Shown in pieces: positions 1 to 6,916 of a DNA stretch of 64,000 nucleotides. The first letter of the stretch is position 1. Each line of letters begins with the position of its first letter. The DNA comes from Pseudoponticoccus marisrubri. Lineage in GTDB: Bacteria; Pseudomonadota; Alphaproteobacteria; Rhodobacterales; Rhodobacteraceae. The notes under the pieces were generated by a model that had not been told where the DNA came from, made no database searches, and worked only from the letters and a program-made list of their open reading frames with translations. Made by a program: the position numbers and the translations under genes. Location of the stretch: the NCBI RefSeq assembly GCF_001482405.1, contig NZ_LPXO01000014.1, positions 1 through 64,000 of the forward strand. The letters run 5' to 3'.

Positions 1-70
1 CTCCTCCGGCTTGTGTCTCTTCTGTCCCATTCGTTCGTCCTCCATCTGGCTCGAAAGCCTACCTCAGGAA

Positions 71-184
71 GGACCACTTTTCTGGGGGCAGACCATCCAC
101 CCGCGCCCGAAAGCATCGTGCCAATGGACCAGAGGCCGACGATGCACCACCACTCAAAGCGGACCACCCGATGGGGGCAGACCA
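71..184. repeat. Pair of imperfect direct repeats, possible IS21-type end
   Basis: Two copies of a roughly 25-base unit start at 71 and 161. Both begin GGACCAC and end TGGGGGCAGACCA, differ in the few bases between, and lie 90 bases apart. A third GGACCA lies at 126. Multiple short terminal repeats of this kind are known at the ends of IS21-family elements, so this may be a remnant of such an element's edge. No transposase is readable in the window, so the family assignment is inference. Confidence 0.35.
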
Positions 185-188
185 GCGC

Positions 189-436
189 GTGTGCCCTCGG
201 TCGCAGGAGTTAGGCGACACCACAGCCGTAGTACCAACCGTAGTACAGGCGGCACCTGTTGACCCGGTCTCACGGCCTCTGCTATCCAACAATTGCTGGA
301 TGCAGGGCTGCCGTGGGTGCCTGTAACGGGAGCACAACCGCCACCTGCCGCAGTGTGGGGGCACCTCTTCCCGCAAATCTCATCCCCGCGCGAGACCATG
401 GAAGAAGTCCCAGCCCCTCCTACCGCACAGGCGTGA
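189..436 (+). pseudogene. Possible frameshifted coding remnant at left edge
   Basis: Positions 1-419 hold no intact gene. On the + strand one frame is open from about 189 into the 280s (it reads SQELGDTTAVVPTVVQAA). A second frame, one base out of step, is open from 263 to a TGA at 434-436 (it reads IQQLLDAGLPWVPVTGAQPP). Together they look like the tail of one protein broken by a single-base frameshift near 265-275. The end runs 17 bases into the 3' end of the convergent RNase gene. I do not recognise the protein. Proximity to the direct repeats suggests insertion-element or accessory debris. Chance open frames in GC-rich DNA remain a real alternative. Confidence 0.2.
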
Positions 437-1043
437 ACAGGGCGTCGTCGAGGGTACAGTCGCGGATGACGTCGGCGCCGCAGGGGACGGGGGCGAGGTC
501 GCGCGAGAGGCAGATTCGGGCTTCCTGGATCATGCCGTCGCGGCAGGTGATGGTCAGCATGTCGGCCTCGAGATCGGGGTTCTCCTTCAGGAAGGCCTCT
601 TCGATCACGCTTGCGGGCAGGGTGACGGGCTTGTCCAGCCGGCGCAGCAGGGCCGGGCGCGTCACGGCGTCATAGGCCTCGCGCGAGAGGTCGAAATAGG
701 CCCGCGCCGAAAGCCCCGAGCAGGTGCCGTGCTTCTTCCACTGGTGCCAGGCCAGCCCGCCCGAGCCCATGATGTCGGCCATCGCCCCGGTCATCCCGCG
801 CGAGGGCGGGCGCTCCACCGTCGGGCAATAGGCGGGCCAACCGCGATGGTATTGCGGCCAGAGCCCGTGCAGCACCCAGCCGGCATCGGTCTCGCATTGC
901 TCGGACTGGCGCGCATCGCCCTCCCGCGCGCACCAGTTGGGCGACCAGCTGAGCGCCATCACGTAGTAGTCGAACTCGCCCGCGGGCTCGCCCTCGGCCG
1001 CCGCAAGGCCGGCACTCAGCATCAGAACTGCCAGGAATCGCAT
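420..1043 (-). CDS. Secreted ribonuclease T2 family protein
   Basis: A 207-residue T2-type ribonuclease, an enzyme that cleaves single-stranded RNA through 2',3'-cyclic phosphate intermediates, probably in the periplasm or outside the cell. Residues 1-17 (MRFLAVLMLSAGLAAAE) form a short signal peptide. Both family catalytic blocks are present: HGLWPQ at 59-64 and WHQWKKHGTC at 99-108, carrying the active histidines. Several cysteines fit the usual disulfides. The ATG at 1043 was chosen because it follows AAGGGGAAGAG and starts the signal peptide; the longer in-frame extension to 1283 would lie antisense to the next gene. It is divergent from trcR, and its role (RNA scavenging or defence) cannot be read from context. 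Confidence 0.9.
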   Translation of the reverse strand: MRFLAVLMLSAGLAAAEGEPAGEFDYYVMALSWSPNWCAREGDARQSEQCETDAGWVLHGLWPQYHRGWPAYCPTVERPPSRGMTGAMADIMGSGGLAWHQWKKHGTCSGLSARAYFDLSREAYDAVTRPALLRRLDKPVTLPASVIEEAFLKENPDLEADMLTITCRDGMIQEARICLSRDLAPVPCGADVIRDCTLDDALFTPVR

Positions 1044-1197
1044 TTTCTCTTCCCCTTCGCACGCCGCGCCACTATATACCGCCCGAGTTTCCCGACAACG
1101 GTGACCCGCTCCGCCCCCGGAGCCGCCCGAGGCGAAAGCCCCCGGGCCGCGCAGATCCCGTAGCCGTCGGACCCGAAAACGACCAAGGAGAAGTACC

Positions 1198-1968
1198 ATG
1201 GCCAAGCTGCTGCACCCCAAGGCGACCGCCGTCTGGCTGGTCGACAACACCACGCTGAGCTTCCAGCAGATCGCCGATTTCACCGGCTTTCACGAGCTGG
1301 AGATCCAGGGCATCGCCGATGGCGACGTGGCGGCCGGGGTCAAGGGCTTCGATCCGGTGGCCAACAACCAGCTGGAGCAGGTCGAGATCGACCGGGCCGA
1401 GAAGAACGGCAGCTACCGCATGAAGCTCAAGCACAACCCCGCTGCGCGCGACGAGGACAAGCGCCGGGGCCCGCGCTACACGCCGCTCTCCAAGCGGCAG
1501 GACCGCCCGAACGCCATCCTGTGGCTGGTCAAGTTCCACCCCGAGCTGGCCGACAGCCAGATCTCCAAGCTGGTGGGCACCACCAAGCCGACCATCCAGT
1601 CGATCCGCGAGCGCACCCACTGGAACATCCAGAACATGCAGCCGATCGACCCGGTGGCGCTGGGGCTGTGCAAGCAGACCGAGCTGGACGCCGCAGTGGC
1701 CAAGGCCGCCAAGGCGATGGAAGCGGTGATGACCGATGACGAGCGGCGCAAGCTGGTCTCGACCGAGCAGAGCCTCGAGATGCAGTCCGAAGAGCCGCGC
1801 CTGCCCTCGGCGATCGAGGGGCTCGAGACCTTCAGCCTGTCCGACCCGCGCGGCGAGGATGACGAAGAGGACAAGAAGTCCGACGACGATTACCTGGACG
1901 CCGAGAGCTTCTTCAACCTGCCGGGCGACAAGGGCGATGACGACGAGGATGACGACACGCGCGGCTGA
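1198..1968 (+). CDS. trcR: TrcR/DUF1013 cell-cycle transcriptional regulator
   Basis: A 256-residue protein of the alphaproteobacterial DUF1013 family, named TrcR in Caulobacter as a cell-cycle transcription factor acting with RNA polymerase. The typical N-terminus (MAKLLHPKATAVWLVDNTTL) and two helix-turn-helix-like segments are visible, around residues 18-45 (LSFQQIADFTGFHELEIQGI) and 110-140 (DSQISKLVGTTKPTIQSIRE). The last 40 residues are a strongly acidic tail rich in Asp and Glu. AAGGAG lies at a good distance from the ATG. It stands alone, divergent from the RNase gene and followed by a GC-rich hairpin. The family call is firm; the regulon is unknown. Confidence 0.85.
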   Translation: MAKLLHPKATAVWLVDNTTLSFQQIADFTGFHELEIQGIADGDVAAGVKGFDPVANNQLEQVEIDRAEKNGSYRMKLKHNPAARDEDKRRGPRYTPLSKRQDRPNAILWLVKFHPELADSQISKLVGTTKPTIQSIRERTHWNIQNMQPIDPVALGLCKQTELDAAVAKAAKAMEAVMTDDERRKLVSTEQSLEMQSEEPRLPSAIEGLETFSLSDPRGEDDEEDKKSDDDYLDAESFFNLPGDKGDDDEDDDTRG

Positions 1969-1975
1969 ACGCAGC

Positions 1976-1999
1976 ATGCCGGTCCCGCGGGACTGGCAT
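1976..1999 (+). terminator. Strong hairpin after trcR without U-tract
   Basis: Arms ATGCCGGTCCC and GGGACTGGCAT pair over 11 positions with one G-U pair and a minimal loop, starting 8 bases after the trcR stop. No T-run follows, so it may act as an RNA stabiliser or a weak or Rho-assisted end rather than a classical terminator. Confidence 0.4.
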
Positions 2000-2028
2000 C
2001 GTCGCGCGATTTGGGGCAATGTTTCGGC

Positions 2029-2601
2029 ATGTCACGATTGAGCGGTGAACCAGGGCCTGTGGAGCATCCCTCCGAGGCGGATCTCGACCTCGACGCGGAC
2101 CTGTTCATGCGCAAGATGCTGCGCGACCTGACGGGGCTGCTGCAGGATGTCGTCGGCCTTGACGAGGCCGAGGGCTACATCAACTCGGTGGGCACCTCGG
2201 TCGGGCGCTGGATCGAGGACAAGTACCGCGCCGAGATGGGGGGGCAGGATCTCGACCCCACTCGCATCGCCGAGGTCTTCGTCGATCTCAAGCGCCGCAT
2301 CGGCGGGGATTTCTACGTGATCTCGGTCACGGATGACTGCATCACGCTGGGCAACCGGGCCTGTCCCTTCGGCGACATGGCGCAGGGGCGCGACGCGCTC
2401 TGCATGATGACCTCGAATGTCTTCGGCCGGATCGCGGCGGATCACACCGGCTATGCCCGTGTCGAGCTGCACGAGACCATCGCGCGCGGTGACGCGGGCT
2501 GCCGCATCGCGATCCACCTGTCGCCCGACGGGGCCGGCCCGTCGGATGGCGCGCGCGAGTATTTCCGGCTCGATCCCGACCTGCGGGAGAACGGGGGCTG
2601 A
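2029..2601 (+). CDS. Methanogen output domain 1 (MetOD1)-like protein
   Basis: A 190-residue soluble protein with no signal peptide or membrane segment. It resembles proteins annotated as methanogen output domain 1-containing, a presumed sensory module related to V4R/heme-NO-type small-molecule domains. Cys-containing stretches NRACPFGD and DALCMMTSNVFGRIA in the middle match what I recall of that family. It ends 2 bases before the histidine kinase start, so the two are almost certainly co-translated and act as a sensor-kinase pair. The ATG at 2029 is preferred over TTG at 2011; neither has a strong ribosome-binding site. The ligand is unknown. Confidence 0.6.
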   Translation: MSRLSGEPGPVEHPSEADLDLDADLFMRKMLRDLTGLLQDVVGLDEAEGYINSVGTSVGRWIEDKYRAEMGGQDLDPTRIAEVFVDLKRRIGGDFYVISVTDDCITLGNRACPFGDMAQGRDALCMMTSNVFGRIAADHTGYARVELHETIARGDAGCRIAIHLSPDGAGPSDGAREYFRLDPDLRENGG

Positions 2602-2603
2602 GC

Positions 2604-3695
2604 ATGCAGGCGGCAGAGCAGTCCCGGCTTTTCGAATCGGTTTTCGCCCATGCGCCGACGCCGACCTGCCTTGCGCGGGTCGACGGGGCGTTGATCCGGC
2701 TGAACACGGCGGCACGCCGCCAGCTGGGCATCGAGGCCGGGCAGGATGCTGGGCTGGGCCTGTCGGATCTCTTCCAGCGCAGCGAGGGCCGGGTCTGGTC
2801 CGACCTGCCAAATGCCGCCGGCACCGCCGGCTGGGTCCGCTCCAGCGCCGTGCTGGCGCGCGGCGACCTTGCCGGGCTGCGCCAAACCCTTCGGCTGCGC
2901 AGCCTGCGCGACCATCCCGCCGCCGCGCCGGTCCTGATGATCTGCATCGATCCCGATGGCGCCGCGCCCTTCCGCGAACACACCCGCCTGATCGCCAGCC
3001 TCAACCGCGAGCTGACCCGCGCGCGGGCGTTGCAGGCGCAGCTGGAACAGGCGGTCGAGCGCGAGCAATACCTGCATGGCGAGCTGATCCACCGGGTCAA
3101 GAACAACCTCGCGGTGCTGTCCTCGCTGGTCCGCGCCCGCATCGGCGAGGCGCAGCATGACGAGACGCGCGAGGCGCTGCGCACCATCGCGCTGCGCACC
3201 CGCTCCATCGCGCTGGTGCATGACCTGCTGGACCAGAGCAACGCGGTCGAGGTGATCGACGCCAGCGACCTGATCCAGGAGCTTTGCCGCCTGCTCTCCG
3301 GCGCGCTGGTGCCCGAGAACGTGACGCTGAACTGCGAGGTCGAGGCGCTGCGGCTGCACAATGCCGATGCCACGGCGCTCTGCATCCTGATCAACGAGCT
3401 GGTCACCAACGCGCTGAAATACGCCTTCACCGGCAAGGCCGAGGGGCGCATCGACCTGGTCTTCCGCCAGAACGGCGTCGACCGGATGGAGCTGCGGGTG
3501 CGCGATGATGGCCGCGGCATGGCCGAGCAGCCGCAGCCCGCCACGGACAGCGCCGGTGGCGGCGGGCAGGGCACGCGGATCCTGCATGCGTTGGCCGAGC
3601 AGCTGCGCGGCGAGCTGACACAGGACAGCGGTGCCGGAACCGAGTGGACACTGGTCTTCGACCCGCGCCCCGCGCTCGAGACCGCCGCCGAGTAG
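2604..3695 (+). CDS. HWE/HisKA_2-type sensor histidine kinase
   Basis: A 363-residue cytoplasmic histidine kinase. Residues 1-125 look like a PAS-type sensor fold. A coiled-coil linker (about 125-155) leads to the HisKA_2 block with the likely phospho-accepting H163 in LIHRVKNNLAVL. The ATPase domain carries an N-box (INELVTNALKYAF, about 258-270) and a G-box (RDDGRGM, about 300). HRVKNNL is typical of the HWE/HisKA_2 group common in alphaproteobacterial light, general-stress and redox signalling. No response regulator lies nearby, so it is an orphan kinase in this window. It probably receives its input from the MetOD1-like protein encoded 2 bases upstream. It converges on recR. Confidence 0.85.
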   Translation: MQAAEQSRLFESVFAHAPTPTCLARVDGALIRLNTAARRQLGIEAGQDAGLGLSDLFQRSEGRVWSDLPNAAGTAGWVRSSAVLARGDLAGLRQTLRLRSLRDHPAAAPVLMICIDPDGAAPFREHTRLIASLNRELTRARALQAQLEQAVEREQYLHGELIHRVKNNLAVLSSLVRARIGEAQHDETREALRTIALRTRSIALVHDLLDQSNAVEVIDASDLIQELCRLLSGALVPENVTLNCEVEALRLHNADATALCILINELVTNALKYAFTGKAEGRIDLVFRQNGVDRMELRVRDDGRGMAEQPQPATDSAGGGGQGTRILHALAEQLRGELTQDSGAGTEWTLVFDPRPALETAAE

Positions 3696-3700
3696 GCGCG

Positions 3701-4297
3701 CTACAGCCGCTTGCGCGCGTTCAGCGCCGCGGTGATCGTGCCGTCGTCAAGATAGTCCAGCTCGCCCCCGATGGGCACGCCCTGCGCCAGCGAGGACAGG
3801 GCCACCCGGTCCTCCAGCTGGTCGGCGATGTAATGCGCCGTGGTCTGGCCATCGACCGTGGCGTTCAGCGCAAGGATCACCTCGCTCACGCCCTCGGCCT
3901 CGATCCGCGACAGCAGCTGCGGGATGCGCAGCTCGTCCGGGCCGACCCCGTCCAGTGCCGACAGGGTGCCGCCCAGCACGTGGTAGCGGCCGCGGAAGAC
4001 GCCCGAGCGCTCCATCGCCCAGAGATCGGCCACGTCCTCGACCACGCAGAGCAGCCCGTTGCCGCGCGCCTCGCTCTGGCAGATCTCGCAGATATCCGAG
4101 GTGCCGACATTGCCGCAGTTCAGGCAGGGCCGCGCGCTGTCGGCCACCGCCTGCATCGCGGCCGCCAGCGGCACCAGCAGCGCGGCGCGCTTGCGGATCA
4201 GGTACAGCACCGCCCGCCGGGCCGAGCGCGGCCCGAGCCCCGGCAGGCGCGCCATCAGCTCGATCAGCGCCTCGATCGGGTCGTTGCGCCGGCTCAC
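3701..4297 (-). CDS. recR: Recombination mediator protein RecR
   Basis: RecR, 198 residues, the usual length. It works with RecF/RecO to load RecA on single-stranded gaps. The order is complete: N-terminal helix-hairpin-helix ([17 protein letters not shown]), a C4 zinc finger ([17 protein letters not shown], about residues 57-73), a Toprim domain ([17 protein letters not shown] onward), and a C-terminal ATP-binding-like part ending near [15 protein letters not shown]. The start is GTG at 4297 with no clear ribosome-binding site. It follows ybaB by 52 bases in the same direction, the classical ybaB-recR order; dnaX, which normally precedes them, is about 9.3 kb away. Confidence 0.97.
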   Translation of the reverse strand: MSRRNDPIEALIELMARLPGLGPRSARRAVLYLIRKRAALLVPLAAAMQAVADSARPCLNCGNVGTSDICEICQSEARGNGLLCVVEDVADLWAMERSGVFRGRYHVLGGTLSALDGVGPDELRIPQLLSRIEAEGVSEVILALNATVDGQTTAHYIADQLEDRVALSSLAQGVPIGGELDYLDDGTITAALNARKRL

Positions 4298-4349
4298 GGG
4301 CGGCGGCCGCCGCCCGGGCGCGGAAGGGATCCCCGGTGCACCACCTGGC

Positions 4350-4694
4350 TCAGAAGGGCAGCTTCATGTCGGCGGGCAGGCCCATTTCCTCGGTCAGCTT
4401 GCGCATCTCCTGCTCGGCCCGCTCGCTGGCGCGCGACTGCGCATCCTTGATCGCGGCGAGGATCAGGTCCTCGACCACTTCCTTCTCGTTGGGATCGAAG
4501 ATCGACGGGTCGATGTCCAGCGCCTTCAGCTCGCCCTTTGCGGTGGCGGTGGCCTTGACCAGCCCGGCCCCGGATTCGCCCACCACCGTGATCGATTTCA
4601 GGTCGTCCTGAAGCTGGGTCATCTTGCCCTGCATTTCCTGCGCCTGCTTCATCATCTTGGCCATGTCGCCAAGCCCGCCTAGACCCTTGAGCAT
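4350..4694 (-). CDS. YbaB/EbfC family nucleoid-associated protein
   Basis: A 114-residue DNA-binding protein of the YbaB/EbfC family. It forms small dimers that bind the nucleoid and is usually encoded between dnaX and recR. The methionine-rich start ([19 protein letters not shown]) and the helical [14 protein letters not shown] segment are typical. The ATG at 4694 was chosen because AGGAG lies just upstream; an in-frame extension to 4868 has no family similarity. It is transcribed together with recR. A 172-base gap separates it from the divergent DUF1989 gene and should hold both promoters. Confidence 0.95.
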   Translation of the reverse strand: MLKGLGGLGDMAKMMKQAQEMQGKMTQLQDDLKSITVVGESGAGLVKATATAKGELKALDIDPSIFDPNEKEVVEDLILAAIKDAQSRASERAEQEMRKLTEEMGLPADMKLPF

Positions 4695-4866
4695 TCCCGT
4701 CTCTCCTGTGTGCTGGGGCCGCGCGTGTCCCGCCCGGACCATTCGCCCGGTTATCGCAAGCCCGTGGCCGCGCCACAAGAGGGGCAGGGGCCGGGCGGCG
4801 CTGCGTCGCGGCCTCTGGACAGTCGGCCCGGGCGCGGGTTCACTCGCCCCCGAAAGGAGCCCGCCC

Positions 4867-5709
4867 ATGACCCAGCCGCCCGATGCCGAGGCCCGCCGCG
4901 CCGTTGCGCCGGTGATCTGCTACCCGACCGACACGCTGCCGCGCCCGGACCTTTCGCGCTATGCCGCGGCGCTGGAGGGGGCGCAGGTGACCGACACGGT
5001 CACCGCCCCGCCGCGCGAGGCCTGCCATTTCCGCGTCGGCGCCGCGCAGTTCTTCCGCATCACCAGCGTCGAGGGCCCGCAGGTGGGCGACCTGAACCTC
5101 TGGAATGCCGAGGACCTGTCCGAGCGCTTCTATTCCGGCAAGACCCGCGCGCTGCACGGCACCCATGTGAGCACGGGCGACCGGCTCTGGTCGTGTTTCC
5201 CGTTCCTGCGGCCCATGGCGACCATCGTGGCCGACAGCCTCGACTGGTACGGCATCGACGCTTTCGGCGGGTCGGTGCATGACGTGATCGGCACGCGCTG
5301 CGATCCCTATACGGGCATGCTGCTGTCGGGGCAGCCCTATCACCATTGCTGCCATTCCAACCTGACCCGCGCGCTGGCCGATGCGCTGGACGTGCCGCTG
5401 GCCGAGGCCGAGCGCCATGTGCATGACGTGCTGAACGTCTTCATGTGCACGGGCTTCACCCGCGACACCGGCCAGTATTTCATGAAGGCCAGCCCGGTGC
5501 GCCCCGGCGACCAGCTGACCTTCTTCGCCGAGATCGACCTGCTGGGCGCGCTCAGCGCCTGCCCGGGGGGCGACTGCTCGGCCGAGCATACCTCGGACGC
5601 GGCCGCCTGTTTCCCGCTGCGGGTCGAGATCCTGACCCCGCCGCCGGGCGCGCTGGAGGGCTGGCAGCCCCCCGCCCGCAACGGCTATGACCGCAGCCAC
5701 GGCCGCTAG
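4867..5709 (+). CDS. DUF1989 (urea carboxylase-associated family) protein
   Basis: A 280-residue soluble protein of the DUF1989 family, often encoded beside urea carboxylase or urea-amidolyase and thought to bind a metal. The conserved cysteine/histidine segment HHCCHSN (159-165) and the later FMCTGFTRDTGQYF block are visible, together with VGDLNLWNAEDLSERF near residue 74. The ATG at 4867 follows GAAAGGAG. No urea carboxylase, allophanate hydrolase or urea transporter lies in the window, so this is a stand-alone copy and its substrate is open. It is flanked by divergent ybaB and convergent deoD. Confidence 0.8.
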   Translation: MTQPPDAEARRAVAPVICYPTDTLPRPDLSRYAAALEGAQVTDTVTAPPREACHFRVGAAQFFRITSVEGPQVGDLNLWNAEDLSERFYSGKTRALHGTHVSTGDRLWSCFPFLRPMATIVADSLDWYGIDAFGGSVHDVIGTRCDPYTGMLLSGQPYHHCCHSNLTRALADALDVPLAEAERHVHDVLNVFMCTGFTRDTGQYFMKASPVRPGDQLTFFAEIDLLGALSACPGGDCSAEHTSDAAACFPLRVEILTPPPGALEGWQPPARNGYDRSHGR

Positions 5710-5725
5710 GGCCGCGGTGCGTGGA

Positions 5726-6436
5726 TCAGGCGTCGGGAAAGGCCGCGTGCAGCGCGATCTCGACCATGTCGCCAAAGCTCTGCTCGCGCTCCTGCGCGGG
5801 CAGCGCCTCATGCGTCAGCAGGTGGTCCGAGACAGTCAGCACCGCCAGCGCCCGCACCCCGTGACGCGCCGCCAGCGTGTAGAGCTCGGCCGCCTCCATC
5901 TCGACGCCCAGGATCCCGTGCCGGACCATCTGGTCATTGAGGTCGGGCCGCTCGTCGTAGAACACGTCCGAGGAGTAGATCCCGCCGGCATGGAACGGCA
6001 CGCCCTTGGCCTCGGCCGCCGCCACCGCCGCGCGCAGCAGGCCGAAATCGGCACAGGGCGCGAAGTTCAGCTCGCGGAAGATCCCGCGCGAGGGCGTCGA
6101 GAGCGTGGTGGCCGTCATCGCGAGGATCAGGTCGCGCATCGCCACGCGCTCCTGCATCGCCCCGCAGGAGCCGATGCGGATCAGTGTCCTGGCGCCGAAA
6201 TCGCGGATCAGCTCGTTGGCATAGATCGACAGGCTCGGCATCCCCATGCCCGAGCCGTGGATCGTCACCCGCTGGCCGCGCCAGGTTCCGGTATAGCCCA
6301 GCATGCCGCGCACCCGGTTCACGCAGGTGGCGTCGTCCAGAAAGGTCTGTGCCGCCCATTCCGCGCGCAGCGGATCGCCGGGCATCAGCACGGTTTCGGA
6401 AATCTGTCCGGGCTCTGCCCCGATATGGATCGACAT
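5726..6436 (-). CDS. deoD: DeoD-type purine-nucleoside phosphorylase
   Basis: Purine-nucleoside phosphorylase of the trimeric-fold, hexameric DeoD type, 236 residues. It splits purine (deoxy)ribonucleosides with phosphate to free base and (deoxy)ribose-1-phosphate in salvage. Diagnostic segments are [10 protein letters not shown] (phosphate arginine), [30 protein letters not shown] and TVSDH with the catalytic aspartate near residue 204. It starts 1 base after the H-NS gene ends, so the two share a transcript. No other nucleoside genes are adjacent, although cpdB further on also feeds nucleoside salvage. Confidence 0.95.
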   Translation of the reverse strand: MSIHIGAEPGQISETVLMPGDPLRAEWAAQTFLDDATCVNRVRGMLGYTGTWRGQRVTIHGSGMGMPSLSIYANELIRDFGARTLIRIGSCGAMQERVAMRDLILAMTATTLSTPSRGIFRELNFAPCADFGLLRAAVAAAEAKGVPFHAGGIYSSDVFYDERPDLNDQMVRHGILGVEMEAAELYTLAARHGVRALAVLTVSDHLLTHEALPAQEREQSFGDMVEIALHAAFPDA

Positions 6437-6437
6437 T

Positions 6438-6746
6438 TCAGATCGCGAGATCTTCGACCGACTTGCCGGAATTCAGCGCGTCGATCACCCATTGCGGCTT
6501 GCGCCCGCGGCCGGTCCAGGTCTGCGTGGGATCGGCCGGGTTGGCATAGCGCGGCACGCCTTTCGAGGCTTTGCCGTCCCCGGTCACGATTTCATCCAGC
6601 GAGAAGCCGAATTCCTTCGCGGCCTTTTCGGCGGCCAGTTTCGCCTCGGCCTTGCGGCGGGCATCCACCGTCTTGAGCGCCTTTTCGGCATCGGTGATCA
6701 ATTGCTTGAGCTCATCGCGCGAGAGCTCTTCGAGTTTCAAGTCCAT
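6438..6746 (-). CDS. H-NS family nucleoid-associated regulator (HvrA/Spb-like)
   Basis: A 102-residue H-NS-type protein. An N-terminal charged coiled coil (about 1-55, [20 protein letters not shown]) mediates oligomerisation. The C-terminal DNA-binding loop carries the family signature [12 protein letters not shown] (about 80-91). In Rhodobacter, related proteins (HvrA, Spb) tune photosynthesis and nitrogen genes. GGAAGGA precedes the ATG. The 5' leader contains a perfect 14-base palindrome, which may serve autoregulation. It is first in a two-gene unit with deoD. Confidence 0.9.
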   Translation of the reverse strand: MDLKLEELSRDELKQLITDAEKALKTVDARRKAEAKLAAEKAAKEFGFSLDEIVTGDGKASKGVPRYANPADPTQTWTGRGRKPQWVIDALNSGKSVEDLAI

Positions 6747-6765
6747 GAGTGTGTCCTTCCAGGTG

Positions 6766-6779
6766 ACAGGTCAACCTGT
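6766..6779. promoter_or_regulatory. Perfect palindrome in the H-NS gene leader
   Basis: ACAGGT and ACCTGT flank a two-base spacer, 20 bases before the H-NS start codon and just upstream of its ribosome-binding site. It could be a protein-binding operator or a small 5' hairpin; only the symmetry is seen. Confidence 0.35.
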
Positions 6780-6853
6780 ATCCAATTCACGACTTTTATC
6801 ACGATGAACAAGCATCATTCTGTGTCAATCGCGCAAAATGGTCAATTCCCGCG

Positions 6854-6882
6854 AAAAACCGCCCGCCAATCTGGCGAGCGGT
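6854..6882 (-). terminator. Rho-independent terminator of ecm
   Basis: Read on the minus strand, 35 bases after the ecm stop, arms ACCGCTCGCCA and TGGCGGGCGGT pair over 11 positions (one G-U) with a three-base loop and run directly into five T residues. This is a standard intrinsic terminator, and it separates ecm from the H-NS/deoD unit transcribed in the same direction. Confidence 0.85.
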
Positions 6883-6916
6883 TGCATATTGTTTCAATTA
6901 GAGGGGTGAATCGACG

